NCBI RefSeq assembly: GCF_001007875.1
Contig: NZ_CP011412.1
Location: 2,976,001-3,040,000 of the forward strand
Direction: 5' to 3'
Length of the DNA: 64,000 nt
Source: Sedimenticola thiotaurini
GTDB lineage: Bacteria > Pseudomonadota > Gammaproteobacteria > Chromatiales > Chromatiaceae
Part shown: piece after piece, positions 17,748 through 26,658 of the stretch
Layout: each line of letters starts with the position of its first letter
Position numbering within the stretch: position 1 is the first letter of the stretch
The notes under the pieces: model-generated
Told to the model about the DNA's origin: nothing
Databases searched by the model: none
What the model saw: only the letters and a program-made list of their open reading frames with translations
Made by a program: the position numbers and the translations under genes

Positions 17748-17962
17748 ATCCAATTGTTTATTGAGGAATAGGGAGTTAGGGGTTTTTGTGTAGATTTCGC
17801 TTCATTCTCAAGCGGTATCTGACCCCCCTTGCTGGTTGGCCCGGTTGAAGTGAGCCTGTGCTCAACCTGATGGACGGCAGCGCTCTTTCCGTCCGGTTAC
17901 TCCTGTTCAATGAGGGGCTCTCCATTAGTGTTAAATTACCGGGAGTCAGGTAGCATTCCGCC

Positions 17963-20164
17963 ATGCCAGAACAACTGATCCTCCGGGTCGCCGTACCGGC
18001 CCCGCTTCACCACTGCTTTGACTATCTGCCACCGGATGATGTGGCGGCTGACCGGCTGATCCCGGGGGTGCGTGTGCGGGTGCCATTTGGGCGTGGTGAA
18101 CGCTGTGGTGTGCTGCTGGAACTGGTCTCGCCGGGGGAAGGTGACGGGCGCCGCCTGAAGGCGGCCGGCGCTATCCTGGACCCGCAGCCCCTGTTTTCCG
18201 CCGACGATCTGGCACTGTTGCGCTGGGCGGCAGGCTATTACCACCACCCGATCGGGGAGGTGATTGCCAACGCTTTGCCGGTGCGGTTACGCAAAGGGGA
18301 GGCGCCGGTTCCTATTCGGCAGCGGATCTGGTCATTGACACCGCTCGGCAAACAACAGGAGCGGAGCGCACTCAGGCGCGCCCCGAAACAGGCGGAACTA
18401 CTGGATTTGCTGCGGGAGTCGGGGGGCAGCCTGGAACAGACTCAGCTTCTGCAGATCTGCGGGAGCTGCCGGCCGGCTTTGAAAGCGCTGGCCGATAAAG
18501 ATTGGATCAGTGTGGATGAACGATTGCCGGAGGCCCCTGGGGCGGCCCCCCCTCCCGCCCCATCGCGCCTCAATGGGGATCAGCAAAGCGCGGTGGATGG
18601 AGTCGATCTGGAACGCTTTGACGCCTGTCTGCTGGATGGGGTGACCGGTAGCGGCAAGACCGAGGTCTACCTGGAATTGGTGGGACGGGTACTGGCAAAG
18701 GGACGCCAGGCCCTGGTACTGGTGCCGGAGATCGGCCTGACCCCGCAGCTGATCCGTCGCTTTGAGCGACGCCTTGGGCAGGGGCTGGCGGTGCTCCATT
18801 CCGGTTTGGCAGCCGGTGAACGGGAGCGCGCCTGGCACTTGGCCCGGCTGGGTCACGCCGCGGTGGTGCTGGGTACCCGCTCGGCTCTGCTGACTCCGCT
18901 GCCCCGGCTCGGTCTGATTGTGGTGGATGAGGAGCATGATCTGTCATTCAAGCAGCAGGATGGATTTCGTTATTCGGCTCGGGATCTGGCGGTGATCCGG
19001 GCCCAGCGCACCGGCTGTCCGGTGATCCTGGGCAGTGCCACCCCGTCACTGGAGTCACTGCAGAATGCCCGTGCCGGGCGCTATACCCATCTGCGCCTGA
19101 CGCAACGGGCCGGCGAGGCCAAGCCGGCGCGCATGGATCTGCTGGATATCCGCTCAGTGCGCATGGAGGCGGGACTCTCGCCGGTGCTGCTGCAGAAGTT
19201 GCGGGAGACTCTGGATGCCGGCAATCAGGCATTGCTGTTTATCAACCGGCGCGGATTCGCACCGATTGTCACTTGCCACGCCTGTGGCTGGGTGGCCCAG
19301 TGTCGCCGTTGTGATGCCCGCATGACCCTGCACGCCGCCAGCCGACTGCTGTGGTGTCACCACTGTGGGTCACAGCGGCGGCAGGATGATAAATGCCCCG
19401 AGTGTGGTGACACCGATCTGCGCAGCCTGGGACAGGGGACGGAACGGGTTGAGCAGGTGTTGGCCAGTTGTTTTCCCGATGTGGGCATCGCCCGTATCGA
19501 CCGGGACAGTACCCGCCGCAAGGGGAGTCTGGATCAACTGCTGAACGGTATCCGTACAGGTAAGTACTCACTCCTGTTGGGCACGCAGATGCTGGCCAAG
19601 GGGCACCACTTTCCGGATGTGACCCTGGTGGGTATCCTGGATGTGGATCAGGGCCTGTTCGGGGCCGACTTCCGTGCCGCGGAGCGCATGGCCCAGTTGA
19701 TCATTCAGGTGGCTGGTCGGGCCGGGCGGGCGGAAAAACCGGGCCGGGTGCTGATCCAGACCCGCCATCCCGACCATCCGATGATGCAGTTGCTGGTGCA
19801 TCGGGGCTATGCCGCTTTTGCCGACGAGATGCTGGCGGAGCGTCAGGCGGCTGCTTTTCCACCGTTCAGTTACCAGGCCCTGCTGCGGGCTGAGGCGCCC
19901 CGGGAGCAGGCACCCCGGGAGTTTCTGGACGAGGCCCGGGAGCTGGCGGAAAACCTTTCCGGGGGGCGGGTCGAGCTGTGGGGGCCGGTACCGGCTCCAA
20001 TGGAGCGGCGGGCCGGACGCTACCGTGCCCACCTGCTGCTACAGGCGGATCAGCGTACCGATCTGCAACGGTTGTTATCCGCCTGGGTACATCGCCTGGC
20101 GGTGCTCAAGTCGGCCCGGCGGGTGCGCTGGTCTATCGACGTGGATCCCCAGGAGATGTTCTGA
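17963..20164 (+). CDS. priA: Primosomal replication restart helicase PriA
   Basis: The 733-residue DNA helicase reloads the replisome at stalled forks. The 3'-DNA-binding domain is N-terminal (ILRVAVPAPLHHCFDYLPP). Helicase motifs follow: Walker A GVTGSGKTE near residue 226, Walker B VVDEEHD near 321, and GSATPSLES. A zinc region from about 437 has CHACGW, CRRCDA, CHHCGS and CPECGD. The C-terminal half carries QVAGRAGRAEKPG. Length matches E. coli PriA (732). The gene follows a DnaA-box-rich gap. Confidence 0.97.
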   Translation: MPEQLILRVAVPAPLHHCFDYLPPDDVAADRLIPGVRVRVPFGRGERCGVLLELVSPGEGDGRRLKAAGAILDPQPLFSADDLALLRWAAGYYHHPIGEVIANALPVRLRKGEAPVPIRQRIWSLTPLGKQQERSALRRAPKQAELLDLLRESGGSLEQTQLLQICGSCRPALKALADKDWISVDERLPEAPGAAPPPAPSRLNGDQQSAVDGVDLERFDACLLDGVTGSGKTEVYLELVGRVLAKGRQALVLVPEIGLTPQLIRRFERRLGQGLAVLHSGLAAGERERAWHLARLGHAAVVLGTRSALLTPLPRLGLIVVDEEHDLSFKQQDGFRYSARDLAVIRAQRTGCPVILGSATPSLESLQNARAGRYTHLRLTQRAGEAKPARMDLLDIRSVRMEAGLSPVLLQKLRETLDAGNQALLFINRRGFAPIVTCHACGWVAQCRRCDARMTLHAASRLLWCHHCGSQRRQDDKCPECGDTDLRSLGQGTERVEQVLASCFPDVGIARIDRDSTRRKGSLDQLLNGIRTGKYSLLLGTQMLAKGHHFPDVTLVGILDVDQGLFGADFRAAERMAQLIIQVAGRAGRAEKPGRVLIQTRHPDHPMMQLLVHRGYAAFADEMLAERQAAAFPPFSYQALLRAEAPREQAPREFLDEARELAENLSGGRVELWGPVPAPMERRAGRYRAHLLLQADQRTDLQRLLSAWVHRLAVLKSARRVRWSIDVDPQEMF

Positions 20165-20176
20165 CCAGGTACCCAA

Positions 20177-20195
20177 GGCCGTCTTCCGGACGGCC
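20177..20195 (+). terminator. Short hairpin after priA
   Basis: A 7-bp stem (GGCCGTC / GACGGCC) with a five-base loop lies 12 bases past priA. Without a T-run it is only a weak terminator candidate. Confidence 0.35.
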
Positions 20196-20260
20196 GGCAG
20201 TTACCCTGTCACCGGCTTTGTTGTATCCTTACCCGTTTCCGTTTTTCCCCTAGGTAGAAG

Positions 20261-22021
20261 ATGAAGAACCAGATTCAGCAGTTGGTATCCCAGGCCCTGA
20301 ACAAGATCGCCGAGGATGGCAGGCTTGGTGATGCGCCGATTCCCCAACCGATCATAGAGCGTACCCGGGATTCGCGGCATGGCGACTTCGCCTGTAACGT
20401 GGCGCTGATGCTGGCCAAGGCTGCGCGCTGCAAACCACGGGATCTGGCCGAACAGCTGATCGCCGCCCTGCCCCCGTCGCCGGTGGTGGCCAAAGTGGAG
20501 ATTGCCGGTCCCGGCTTTATCAACTTCACCCTGGCACCGGATGCTTACCGTGCCGTGATCAGCGAGGTGCTGAACCAGGGGCATGATTACGGCCGCAGCA
20601 ACCTGGGTCAGGGTAAGCGGGTACAGGTGGAGTTCGTCTCCGCCAATCCCACCGGTCCGCTGCATGTGGGCCATGGTCGGGGCGCCGCCTATGGCGCTGT
20701 GGTGGCCGACCTGCTGGAAGCCGTCGGCTATGACGTGCACCGGGAGTACTACGTCAACGACGCCGGCCGACAGATGGATATCCTGGCGGCCAGTGTCTGG
20801 CTGCGCTACCTGGAGCTGTGCGATGAAACCATCGCCTTCCCCAGCAACGGTTACCGGGGCGACTATGTCTGGGATATTGCCGCCACCCTGCACCGGGAGC
20901 ACGGCGACAGCTATCGGTTTGCCGCCAGAGAAGTGTTTGACGGTGTTGCGGCGGATGAGCCGGCCGGGGGTGACAAGGAGAAGCACATCGACGATGTGAT
21001 CGAGCGGGCCAAGCAGCTGCTGGGGGATAACCGTTATCGCTACGTGTTCGAGCTGGCCCTCAATACCATTCTGGATGATATCCGGGACGACCTGGGCCTG
21101 TTTGGTGTCACTTACCAGGAGTGGTTCTCCGAGCGCAGTCTGACCGAGTCGGGGGCCGTGAACAAAACCCTGCAGCGCCTGCAGGACTCCGGCTACGTCT
21201 ATGAGAAGGGCGGCGCGCTCTGGTTCAAGTCCACCGAATTTGGCGACGAAAAGGACCGGGTGGTGGTGCGGGACAACGGCCAGACCACCTACTTCGCCTC
21301 CGATATCGCTTACCACATGGATAAGCTCGAGCGCGGCTTCGAGCGGGTGATCGATGTGTGGGGCGCCGATCATCACGGTTATGTGCCGCGGGTCAAGGCG
21401 GCCATGCAGGCGGTGGGGGATGATCCTTCACGGCTTGATGTCCTGCTGGTGCAGTTTGCCATCCTCTATCGCGGTGGCGAGCGGGTGCAGATGTCCACCC
21501 GTTCCGGCTCTTTTGTGACCCTGCGGGAGCTGCGCAAGGAGGTGGGTTCCGATGCAGCGCGCTTCTTCTACGTGATGCGCAAGTGCGAGCAGCATATGGA
21601 TTTTGACCTGGATCTGGCCAAGTCCCAGTCCAGCGATAACCCGGTCTACTACGTACAGTACGCCCACGCACGGGTCTGTAGTGTGCTGCGCCAGGCGGCA
21701 GAGAAGGGGATACCGGTGGAGATCACTCCGGGCCAGCAGAATCTGGAGCGCTTGACTGAGGCGCATGAGCAGACGCTGCTCAAGACCCTGTCCCGCTACC
21801 CCGAGGTGGTGGAGAATTCCGCTCTGAACGAGGAGCCGCATCAGCTGACCCACTATGTCCGGGATCTGGCCAACGACTTCCACACATACTATAACGCCCA
21901 CCAGTTCCTGGTGGAGGATGAAGCATTGCGGGATGCCCGGATCAAGCTGATTCTTGCGGTGCGCCAGGTATTGCGCAACGGACTCAATCTGCTGGGGGTC
22001 TCCGCGCCGGAGAAGATGTAA
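20261..22021 (+). CDS. argS: Arginyl-tRNA synthetase
   Basis: The 586-residue class I synthetase charges tRNA-Arg. The N-terminal additive domain is followed by the HIGH-type motif [11 protein letters not shown] near residue 135, and the later [13 protein letters not shown] stands for the degenerate KMSKS. The DALR-type anticodon domain fills the last 120 residues. Its stop TAA overlaps the ATG of the SPOR gene (TAATG), a pairing also common in related genomes. Confidence 0.97.
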   Translation: MKNQIQQLVSQALNKIAEDGRLGDAPIPQPIIERTRDSRHGDFACNVALMLAKAARCKPRDLAEQLIAALPPSPVVAKVEIAGPGFINFTLAPDAYRAVISEVLNQGHDYGRSNLGQGKRVQVEFVSANPTGPLHVGHGRGAAYGAVVADLLEAVGYDVHREYYVNDAGRQMDILAASVWLRYLELCDETIAFPSNGYRGDYVWDIAATLHREHGDSYRFAAREVFDGVAADEPAGGDKEKHIDDVIERAKQLLGDNRYRYVFELALNTILDDIRDDLGLFGVTYQEWFSERSLTESGAVNKTLQRLQDSGYVYEKGGALWFKSTEFGDEKDRVVVRDNGQTTYFASDIAYHMDKLERGFERVIDVWGADHHGYVPRVKAAMQAVGDDPSRLDVLLVQFAILYRGGERVQMSTRSGSFVTLRELRKEVGSDAARFFYVMRKCEQHMDFDLDLAKSQSSDNPVYYVQYAHARVCSVLRQAAEKGIPVEITPGQQNLERLTEAHEQTLLKTLSRYPEVVENSALNEEPHQLTHYVRDLANDFHTYYNAHQFLVEDEALRDARIKLILAVRQVLRNGLNLLGVSAPEKM

Positions 22022-22659
22022 TGCCGCGGGATTATAAGAGTCGGGCGACACCGGCGAGAAAGAGCAAGAAAAAACCGCAAAGCGGATGGAAGTGGTTTGC
22101 AGCTGGTCTGCTGGTAGGGCTGTTCGTAACCTTGCTGGTCTGGCTCGCACTGACCCCTGAGGGACCCCAGCGGCCGACACCGGCGGTGGTTGAACGCTCC
22201 TACACCCCACCCCGGGAAGAGGCGGCCAGGCCGGAGCCGGAACCGGTCGAGAAGAAGACGGCGGCTGCGCCCAAGCCCCGTTTCGACTTCTACACCATTC
22301 TGCCCGAGATGGAAGTGGTGGTGCCGGATCCGGAGCCGGAGCCGGACAAGCAAGCGGCCGCCACGCCGGCGACTGACGGGGCTGCGCCGGTGGTCAGTGC
22401 CACTGCCCGCACCCCGGCTCCGTCTGCATACTACATGTTGCAGATGGGGTCGTTCCGGAAGTTTGCCGACGCGGACAAGTTGAAGGCGAGTCTGGCCCTG
22501 GTGGGTATTGAGGCGGAGATTCAGAAATTCACCCTGGATGGGGGCGAGGTGTTCCATCGGGTCCGCAGTGGTCCCTATACCAGCAACCAGGTCAATACCC
22601 TGCGCACGCGGCTGGCCCAGAACAACATCAACAGCCTGGTCATCAAGCTGAAGAAGTAA
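22021..22659 (+). CDS. SPOR domain membrane protein (FtsN-like)
   Basis: The 212-residue protein has a basic cytoplasmic start (RKSKKKPQ), one membrane helix (about residues 24-44), a Pro/Glu-rich periplasmic linker and a C-terminal SPOR domain (about 135-212: YYMLQMGSFRKFADADKL, FHRVRSGPYTS). SPOR domains bind denuded peptidoglycan at the division septum. The bitopic layout is that of FtsN, but the family is broad, so no symbol is given. Coupled to argS. Confidence 0.9.
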   Translation: MPRDYKSRATPARKSKKKPQSGWKWFAAGLLVGLFVTLLVWLALTPEGPQRPTPAVVERSYTPPREEAARPEPEPVEKKTAAAPKPRFDFYTILPEMEVVVPDPEPEPDKQAAATPATDGAAPVVSATARTPAPSAYYMLQMGSFRKFADADKLKASLALVGIEAEIQKFTLDGGEVFHRVRSGPYTSNQVNTLRTRLAQNNINSLVIKLKK

Positions 22660-22730
22660 CCGGCCAGCTCCCGATAGTGGGCAGGTCGGTCGGGTTAACC
22701 GCGGTAGCCCGTGGATCAGATAATCAGTCA

Positions 22731-22773
22731 GTGGGGTGGGCACGCTTTGTGTGCCCATGCGGATAGTGCTCCG
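22731..22773. repeat. REP-like repeat, copy A (half element)
   Basis: This half copy reads GTGGGGTGGGCACG then TTTGTGTGCCCATGCGGATA, in the convergent gap between the SPOR gene and feoC. It matches one arm of copies B and D. Confidence 0.6.
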
Positions 22774-22792
22774 GGCCGATCATAGGCCGACA

Positions 22793-23026
22793 TCAGCCGT
22801 CAGATTTCTCCTCGCTCCACTCGTAAAACTCCATGCTGTCGGGCCGACACTTTCCACAGCTGGAACCGCAGGCCGGGTTTATCAACTGGCGCCGTACCCG
22901 ACCCTTGCGTATCCAGGTCTCCAGCATGCCGCGGGTGGCATCCGGCGTTGCCCCCAGATGCAGTGCGATATCGGACAGGCAGACCGGCCCCCGGTGTTGC
23001 AGATAACGTTTAATCGAAGCAAGCAT
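22793..23026 (-). CDS. feoC: FeoC-type winged-helix protein
   Basis: The 77-residue protein has an N-terminal winged helix (MLASIKRYLQHRG, ALHLGATPDATRGMLETW) and a Cys-rich wing (ACGSSCGKC), which in FeoC can hold an Fe-S cluster. Its ATG overlaps the feoB stop by one base (TGATG). It is the last gene of feoABC and probably controls FeoB stability or expression. Confidence 0.88.
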   Translation of the reverse strand: MLASIKRYLQHRGPVCLSDIALHLGATPDATRGMLETWIRKGRVRRQLINPACGSSCGKCRPDSMEFYEWSEEKSDG

Positions 23027-25338
23027 CAGGCGGCTGCCTTGCCGTCGGTCATTGATGGCGCCTGGGGGTCCCGGTTCCCCCAGATACGCAGGGCCACGAT
23101 AACGCCGGCGATGAACAGGCTCAGGCCAATGATCCAGGCGGCGGAGCTGGCGCTGTGCCGGCTGAAGGTGGCGGCCTGGTAGAAGATGGTGGAGCAGGTG
23201 TAGGCGACGCCGGTGGTCCAGGCGGCCACAAACAGGGCCCAGGCGCCACCGGCTTCCCGCACGATGGCTCCGATGGTTGCGGCACAGGGGAAATAGAGCA
23301 GGATGAACAGCAGGTAGGCGAAGGCGCCGGCCTGGCCGTCAAAACGGGCCGCCATGGCACCGAAGATACCGCTGTTGACCTCCTGTGCGGCCGCTGCATC
23401 CTCGGCGCTGTCGATATCCCCCAGGTTCAGCCCGAGTGGATCCAGGACCAGGTCACGAACGGCGCCGAGGTTGTCCGGGATAGTGGCGGCCGCTTCGCCG
23501 AGACGGCTCAACAGGTGGAACGGCACCTCCTCCGGTGCTGTTCCTGCATCCTGCTGCGCCAGTTGGGTATAGATGGAGTCCAGCGTACCCACCACCGCCT
23601 CTTTGGCCAGCACCCCGGTAAAGATGCCCACGGTGGCGGGCCAGTTATCCTGCTCGATTCCCAGCGGGGCAAACAGGGGGGTGATCGACTTGCTCACCGC
23701 GCTGAGCACGGAATGATTGCTGTCCTGGTTGCCGAATTGACCGTCAGTGCTGATGGAGTTGAGCAGGTTCAGGGCCAGCACCATCACCACGATCACCTTG
23801 CCGGCATCGCGGATGAACAACTTGACCCGGTCCCAGGTACGCAGGGTAACGCCCTTCAGGGTGGGCAGATGGTAGGGTGGTAACTCCATCATGAAGCCGC
23901 TGCTCTCGCCGCTAAGCAAAGTACGGCGCATGATGACCCCGGTCAGTACGGCGATCAGGATGCCGATCAGATAGAGCAGGAATACCAGGTTCTGGCCGTT
24001 GCTGGGGAAGAAGGCGGCGGCGAACAGGGCGTATACCGGTAACCGGGCGCCACAGGACATGAAGGGGTTCATCAGGATGGTCAGCTTGCGCTCCCGCTGG
24101 TTCTCCAGGGTGCGTGTCGCCATGACTGCGGGTACGTTGCAACCGAAGCCGACGATCAGTGGCACAAAGGCCTTGCCCGGCAGGCCGATGGCACGCATGG
24201 CCCGGTCCATCACAAAGGCGGCCCGGGCCATGTAACCGGTGTCTTCCAGTACCGACAGGAACAGGTAGAGGCAGGCGATGATGGGAATGAAGGTGGAGAC
24301 CACCTGGATACCGCCACCAAAGCCATCGGCAATAAACAGCCGTGCCCAGGCGGGCAGCCCCAGGTTGCTCAACCAGTGGTTCATCCCCTCCACCATCACC
24401 GCGCCGACGGCCATATCGAAAAAGTCGATGAAGGCGCCACCGATGTTGATGGTGAACATGAACATCAGGTACATCAGCAGCATGAAGATCGGGATGCCGG
24501 CGATCTTGTTCAGCACCACCCGATCGATACGGTCAGACAGGCTGCGGCCGATCTGTCCCCGTTCCCGGATCACCCGCTGGGCCAGGATATGGGCATGGCC
24601 GTAGCGGGCGTCGGCGATATGGATGTCCGCATCTTCGCCGGCCCGATCACGGATATGTTCCTGCCACTGCTCCACCAGTGGGCGAATCTGTTCTCCCGCC
24701 AGGCTGAAGGCGTGGCTGTCACTCTCCAACAGCTTTAGCGCCAGCCAGCGTCGGTTGGCCGGCGAGGCAATATCAGCCAGGTGTGTAGTGATTTCGGTGA
24801 TGGCCTGTTCCACAGACTCTTCATGGGTGACCTGAAATGACCCTGCGGCTTGGTCTGTCAGGTTGCTGATGGCCTGCTTGAGTCTATCCATGCCCTCACC
24901 CGTTACCGCCACGACGGGTACTACGGGGCAGCCCAGTTCCTGGCTGAGTCGTTCGATATCAACCTCGATGCCGCGCTTGCGTGCCACGTCCATCATGTTC
25001 AGGGCCACCACCATGGGTATGCCCATCTCCCGCAGCTGCACGCTGAAATAGAGATTGCGTTCCAGGTTGGAGGCGTCCAGTACGTTGATAATCAGTGCGG
25101 CTTCACGGGACAGCAGGTAGTCCCGGGTGACCTGTTCATCAATGGAGGAGGCATCCAGGGAGTAGATGCCCGGAAGGTCAATGATGGCCACATCCTGGTC
25201 GTCCAGCCGGAAGCGCCCCTCCTTGCGATCCACCGTGACACCGGGCCAGTTCCCGGTCTTCTGCCGGATACCGGTAAAGGCGTTGAACAGGGCCGATTTA
25301 CCGCAGTTGGGATTACCTCCCAGGGCGATGGTGATCAC
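23026..25338 (-). CDS. feoB: Ferrous iron transporter FeoB
   Basis: The 770-residue inner-membrane protein imports Fe(II). The N-terminal G domain has G1 GNPNCGKS (8-15), G3 DLPG and G4 NMMD. The membrane part carries two Gate domains, with PVYALFAAAFF-type and GCNVPAVMATR segments. The start is a GTG at 25338 with GGAGGAG just upstream; the open frame extends further but homology begins at ITIALGGN. Middle gene of the operon, 41 bases after feoA. Confidence 0.95.
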   Translation of the reverse strand: MITIALGGNPNCGKSALFNAFTGIRQKTGNWPGVTVDRKEGRFRLDDQDVAIIDLPGIYSLDASSIDEQVTRDYLLSREAALIINVLDASNLERNLYFSVQLREMGIPMVVALNMMDVARKRGIEVDIERLSQELGCPVVPVVAVTGEGMDRLKQAISNLTDQAAGSFQVTHEESVEQAITEITTHLADIASPANRRWLALKLLESDSHAFSLAGEQIRPLVEQWQEHIRDRAGEDADIHIADARYGHAHILAQRVIRERGQIGRSLSDRIDRVVLNKIAGIPIFMLLMYLMFMFTINIGGAFIDFFDMAVGAVMVEGMNHWLSNLGLPAWARLFIADGFGGGIQVVSTFIPIIACLYLFLSVLEDTGYMARAAFVMDRAMRAIGLPGKAFVPLIVGFGCNVPAVMATRTLENQRERKLTILMNPFMSCGARLPVYALFAAAFFPSNGQNLVFLLYLIGILIAVLTGVIMRRTLLSGESSGFMMELPPYHLPTLKGVTLRTWDRVKLFIRDAGKVIVVMVLALNLLNSISTDGQFGNQDSNHSVLSAVSKSITPLFAPLGIEQDNWPATVGIFTGVLAKEAVVGTLDSIYTQLAQQDAGTAPEEVPFHLLSRLGEAAATIPDNLGAVRDLVLDPLGLNLGDIDSAEDAAAAQEVNSGIFGAMAARFDGQAGAFAYLLFILLYFPCAATIGAIVREAGGAWALFVAAWTTGVAYTCSTIFYQAATFSRHSASSAAWIIGLSLFIAGVIVALRIWGNRDPQAPSMTDGKAAA

Positions 25339-25379
25339 GATCTCCTCCGGTGGCCGGGAAGTCCAGCCCAGGGCTGGGG

Positions 25380-25637
25380 TTATGAGTCGAGTGGTTGCAT
25401 CAACAGCTTTTCCGCGATAGTGCCGCCCAGAGCAACCCGGCAACCCGCGCTGGCGACTACCACGCCACGACGGCGTTGCTGTACGACCAGGATCTCTGAG
25501 CCGACCCGCAGACCGAGAGCGAGCAGACGTCGGGTCAGCAGCTTGCCCCCCTGAATCTGGGCGATACGCGCCCGTGTCCCGGCCGGTATATGGTCCAGGG
25601 TGTCACGGTTGTCCAACGGTACGGCGGTATCCACCAC
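25380..25637 (-). CDS. feoA: Ferrous iron transport protein FeoA
   Basis: The 85-residue SH3-like protein assists FeoB. Typical features are IPAGTRARIAQIQGGKLLTRRLLALGL and a terminal beta segment VALGGTIAEKLLMQP. The likely start is a GTG at 25637 (a second GTG follows directly). A Fur-type box and a TATAAT element lie immediately upstream, so it is the first gene of a Fur-controlled operon. Confidence 0.9.
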   Translation of the reverse strand: MVDTAVPLDNRDTLDHIPAGTRARIAQIQGGKLLTRRLLALGLRVGSEILVVQQRRRGVVVASAGCRVALGGTIAEKLLMQPLDS

Positions 25638-25648
25638 GGCAACATCTC

Positions 25649-25687
25649 AATAAGAATGATTAACGTTTAATCTATCACCGAATTATA
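25649..25687 (-). promoter_or_regulatory. feoABC promoter with Fur box
   Basis: On the minus strand a perfect -10 TATAAT (25687-25682) is followed, 8 bases past the expected start, by AACGTTAATCATTCTTATT (25667-25649), which matches the Fur-box form AATGATAATCATTCTCATT in 16 of 19 positions. The -35 is poor. Confidence 0.65.
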
Positions 25688-25834
25688 TTAGGAACAACTG
25701 ATCGAGAGGAAAAACTTTAAAAAAAGCAGGGTTGTGATCAGTGGTTGCTGGGAGCGCCATTCCCGGCCAGTTCCGCTTCGGCCCGACGACCGTGTCAGAC
25801 CGAAGCGGGAGAGCGTAGCCGGCTGTTCCAGCGG

Positions 25835-26554
25835 TCAGTTGTGCTGGGACGGTTTCTGCAGTAGATCGACCCGGGAGGGCTTGAGAAAGTGGGCGCCGTT
25901 CTCCCCCATGTGACGGTTAAAGGCCTCCCTGATCTGCTGGTACAGGGTGTCATCGATCTGGTGATCGGTGTGGGTGACCTGCAGCATGCGTTCATCGAAA
26001 TGGTCGAAATCCCGGTAGCTGCCCGGGGCGTTGAAGAAGATCTGCTGCTGCAGCGCAAGCTCCCCCTTGGCCACGCTCCGCTGTAGCGCCGCGAACGCCT
26101 CTTCCCGCACCACTTTTTCGTCATTGAACAGGCGCATGATGTCGTTGAAGTCGCCGGCATAGACCGGTTCCGAGATATAGGCCAGACCGCCGGGTTTCAA
26201 TACCCGGGCAACCTCCGACAGGGCCTGATCCATCAATGATACCGGTACGTGGTGCAGGGATTTCAGCATGATCACCACGTCCACGCTGTTGTCTTCCTGT
26301 TTGATATCCTCCGCGCCGCCGGCCAGAAAGGTGACGTTGGGCAGGTCATCGATCAGCAGATTCTTCTCATGCTGTATGATGTCCACTTCCGTGGCAATGA
26401 TCTGACATGGGCCGAACTGTTCGGCCAGTTGGCGGGTCATCCAGGCCCGTCCACAACCGAGTTCGAGGATTAATTTATCCTTAACCGGGAGATATTGCTG
26501 AATAATCTCAAGCTCTGTGGCAGTCTGATATTTTTCCGGGGCGTTGATCTGCAT
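25835..26554 (-). CDS. Class I SAM-dependent methyltransferase
   Basis: The 239-residue protein has the Rossmann methyltransferase motif I LILELGCGRAWMTRQL, an acidic motif II (ATEVD), SVDVVIMLKSLHHVP (motif IV) and VLKPGGLAYISEP (post-motif). These define a methyltransf_11-type enzyme; the substrate is not evident. ATG 26554 has AGGA upstream; sequence before it lacks coding character. It diverges from the ClC gene 105 bases away. Confidence 0.85.
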   Translation of the reverse strand: MQINAPEKYQTATELEIIQQYLPVKDKLILELGCGRAWMTRQLAEQFGPCQIIATEVDIIQHEKNLLIDDLPNVTFLAGGAEDIKQEDNSVDVVIMLKSLHHVPVSLMDQALSEVARVLKPGGLAYISEPVYAGDFNDIMRLFNDEKVVREEAFAALQRSVAKGELALQQQIFFNAPGSYRDFDHFDERMLQVTHTDHQIDDTLYQQIREAFNRHMGENGAHFLKPSRVDLLQKPSQHN

Positions 26555-26658
26555 GCTGCTGTTCCTGTTATGGGTTATCAAGCGGGATTCGGTTTCACGA
26601 ATACCGGAATGCCGCGCAAGTTTGGTGCCTATGTTGATGGCGGATAATCTATAACACA

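Larger units (their letters stand above)
17326..17962. other. AT-rich intergenic region with DnaA boxes
   Basis: This 637-base gap divides the HNH gene (minus) from priA (plus) and holds no convincing gene. An AT-rich stretch runs from about 17565 to 17690, between a TTATGCACA box and a pair of inverted TTATCCACA boxes. The layout resembles a replication-origin or DnaA-regulated region, but dnaA, dnaN and mnmG are not adjacent. Confidence 0.5.
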
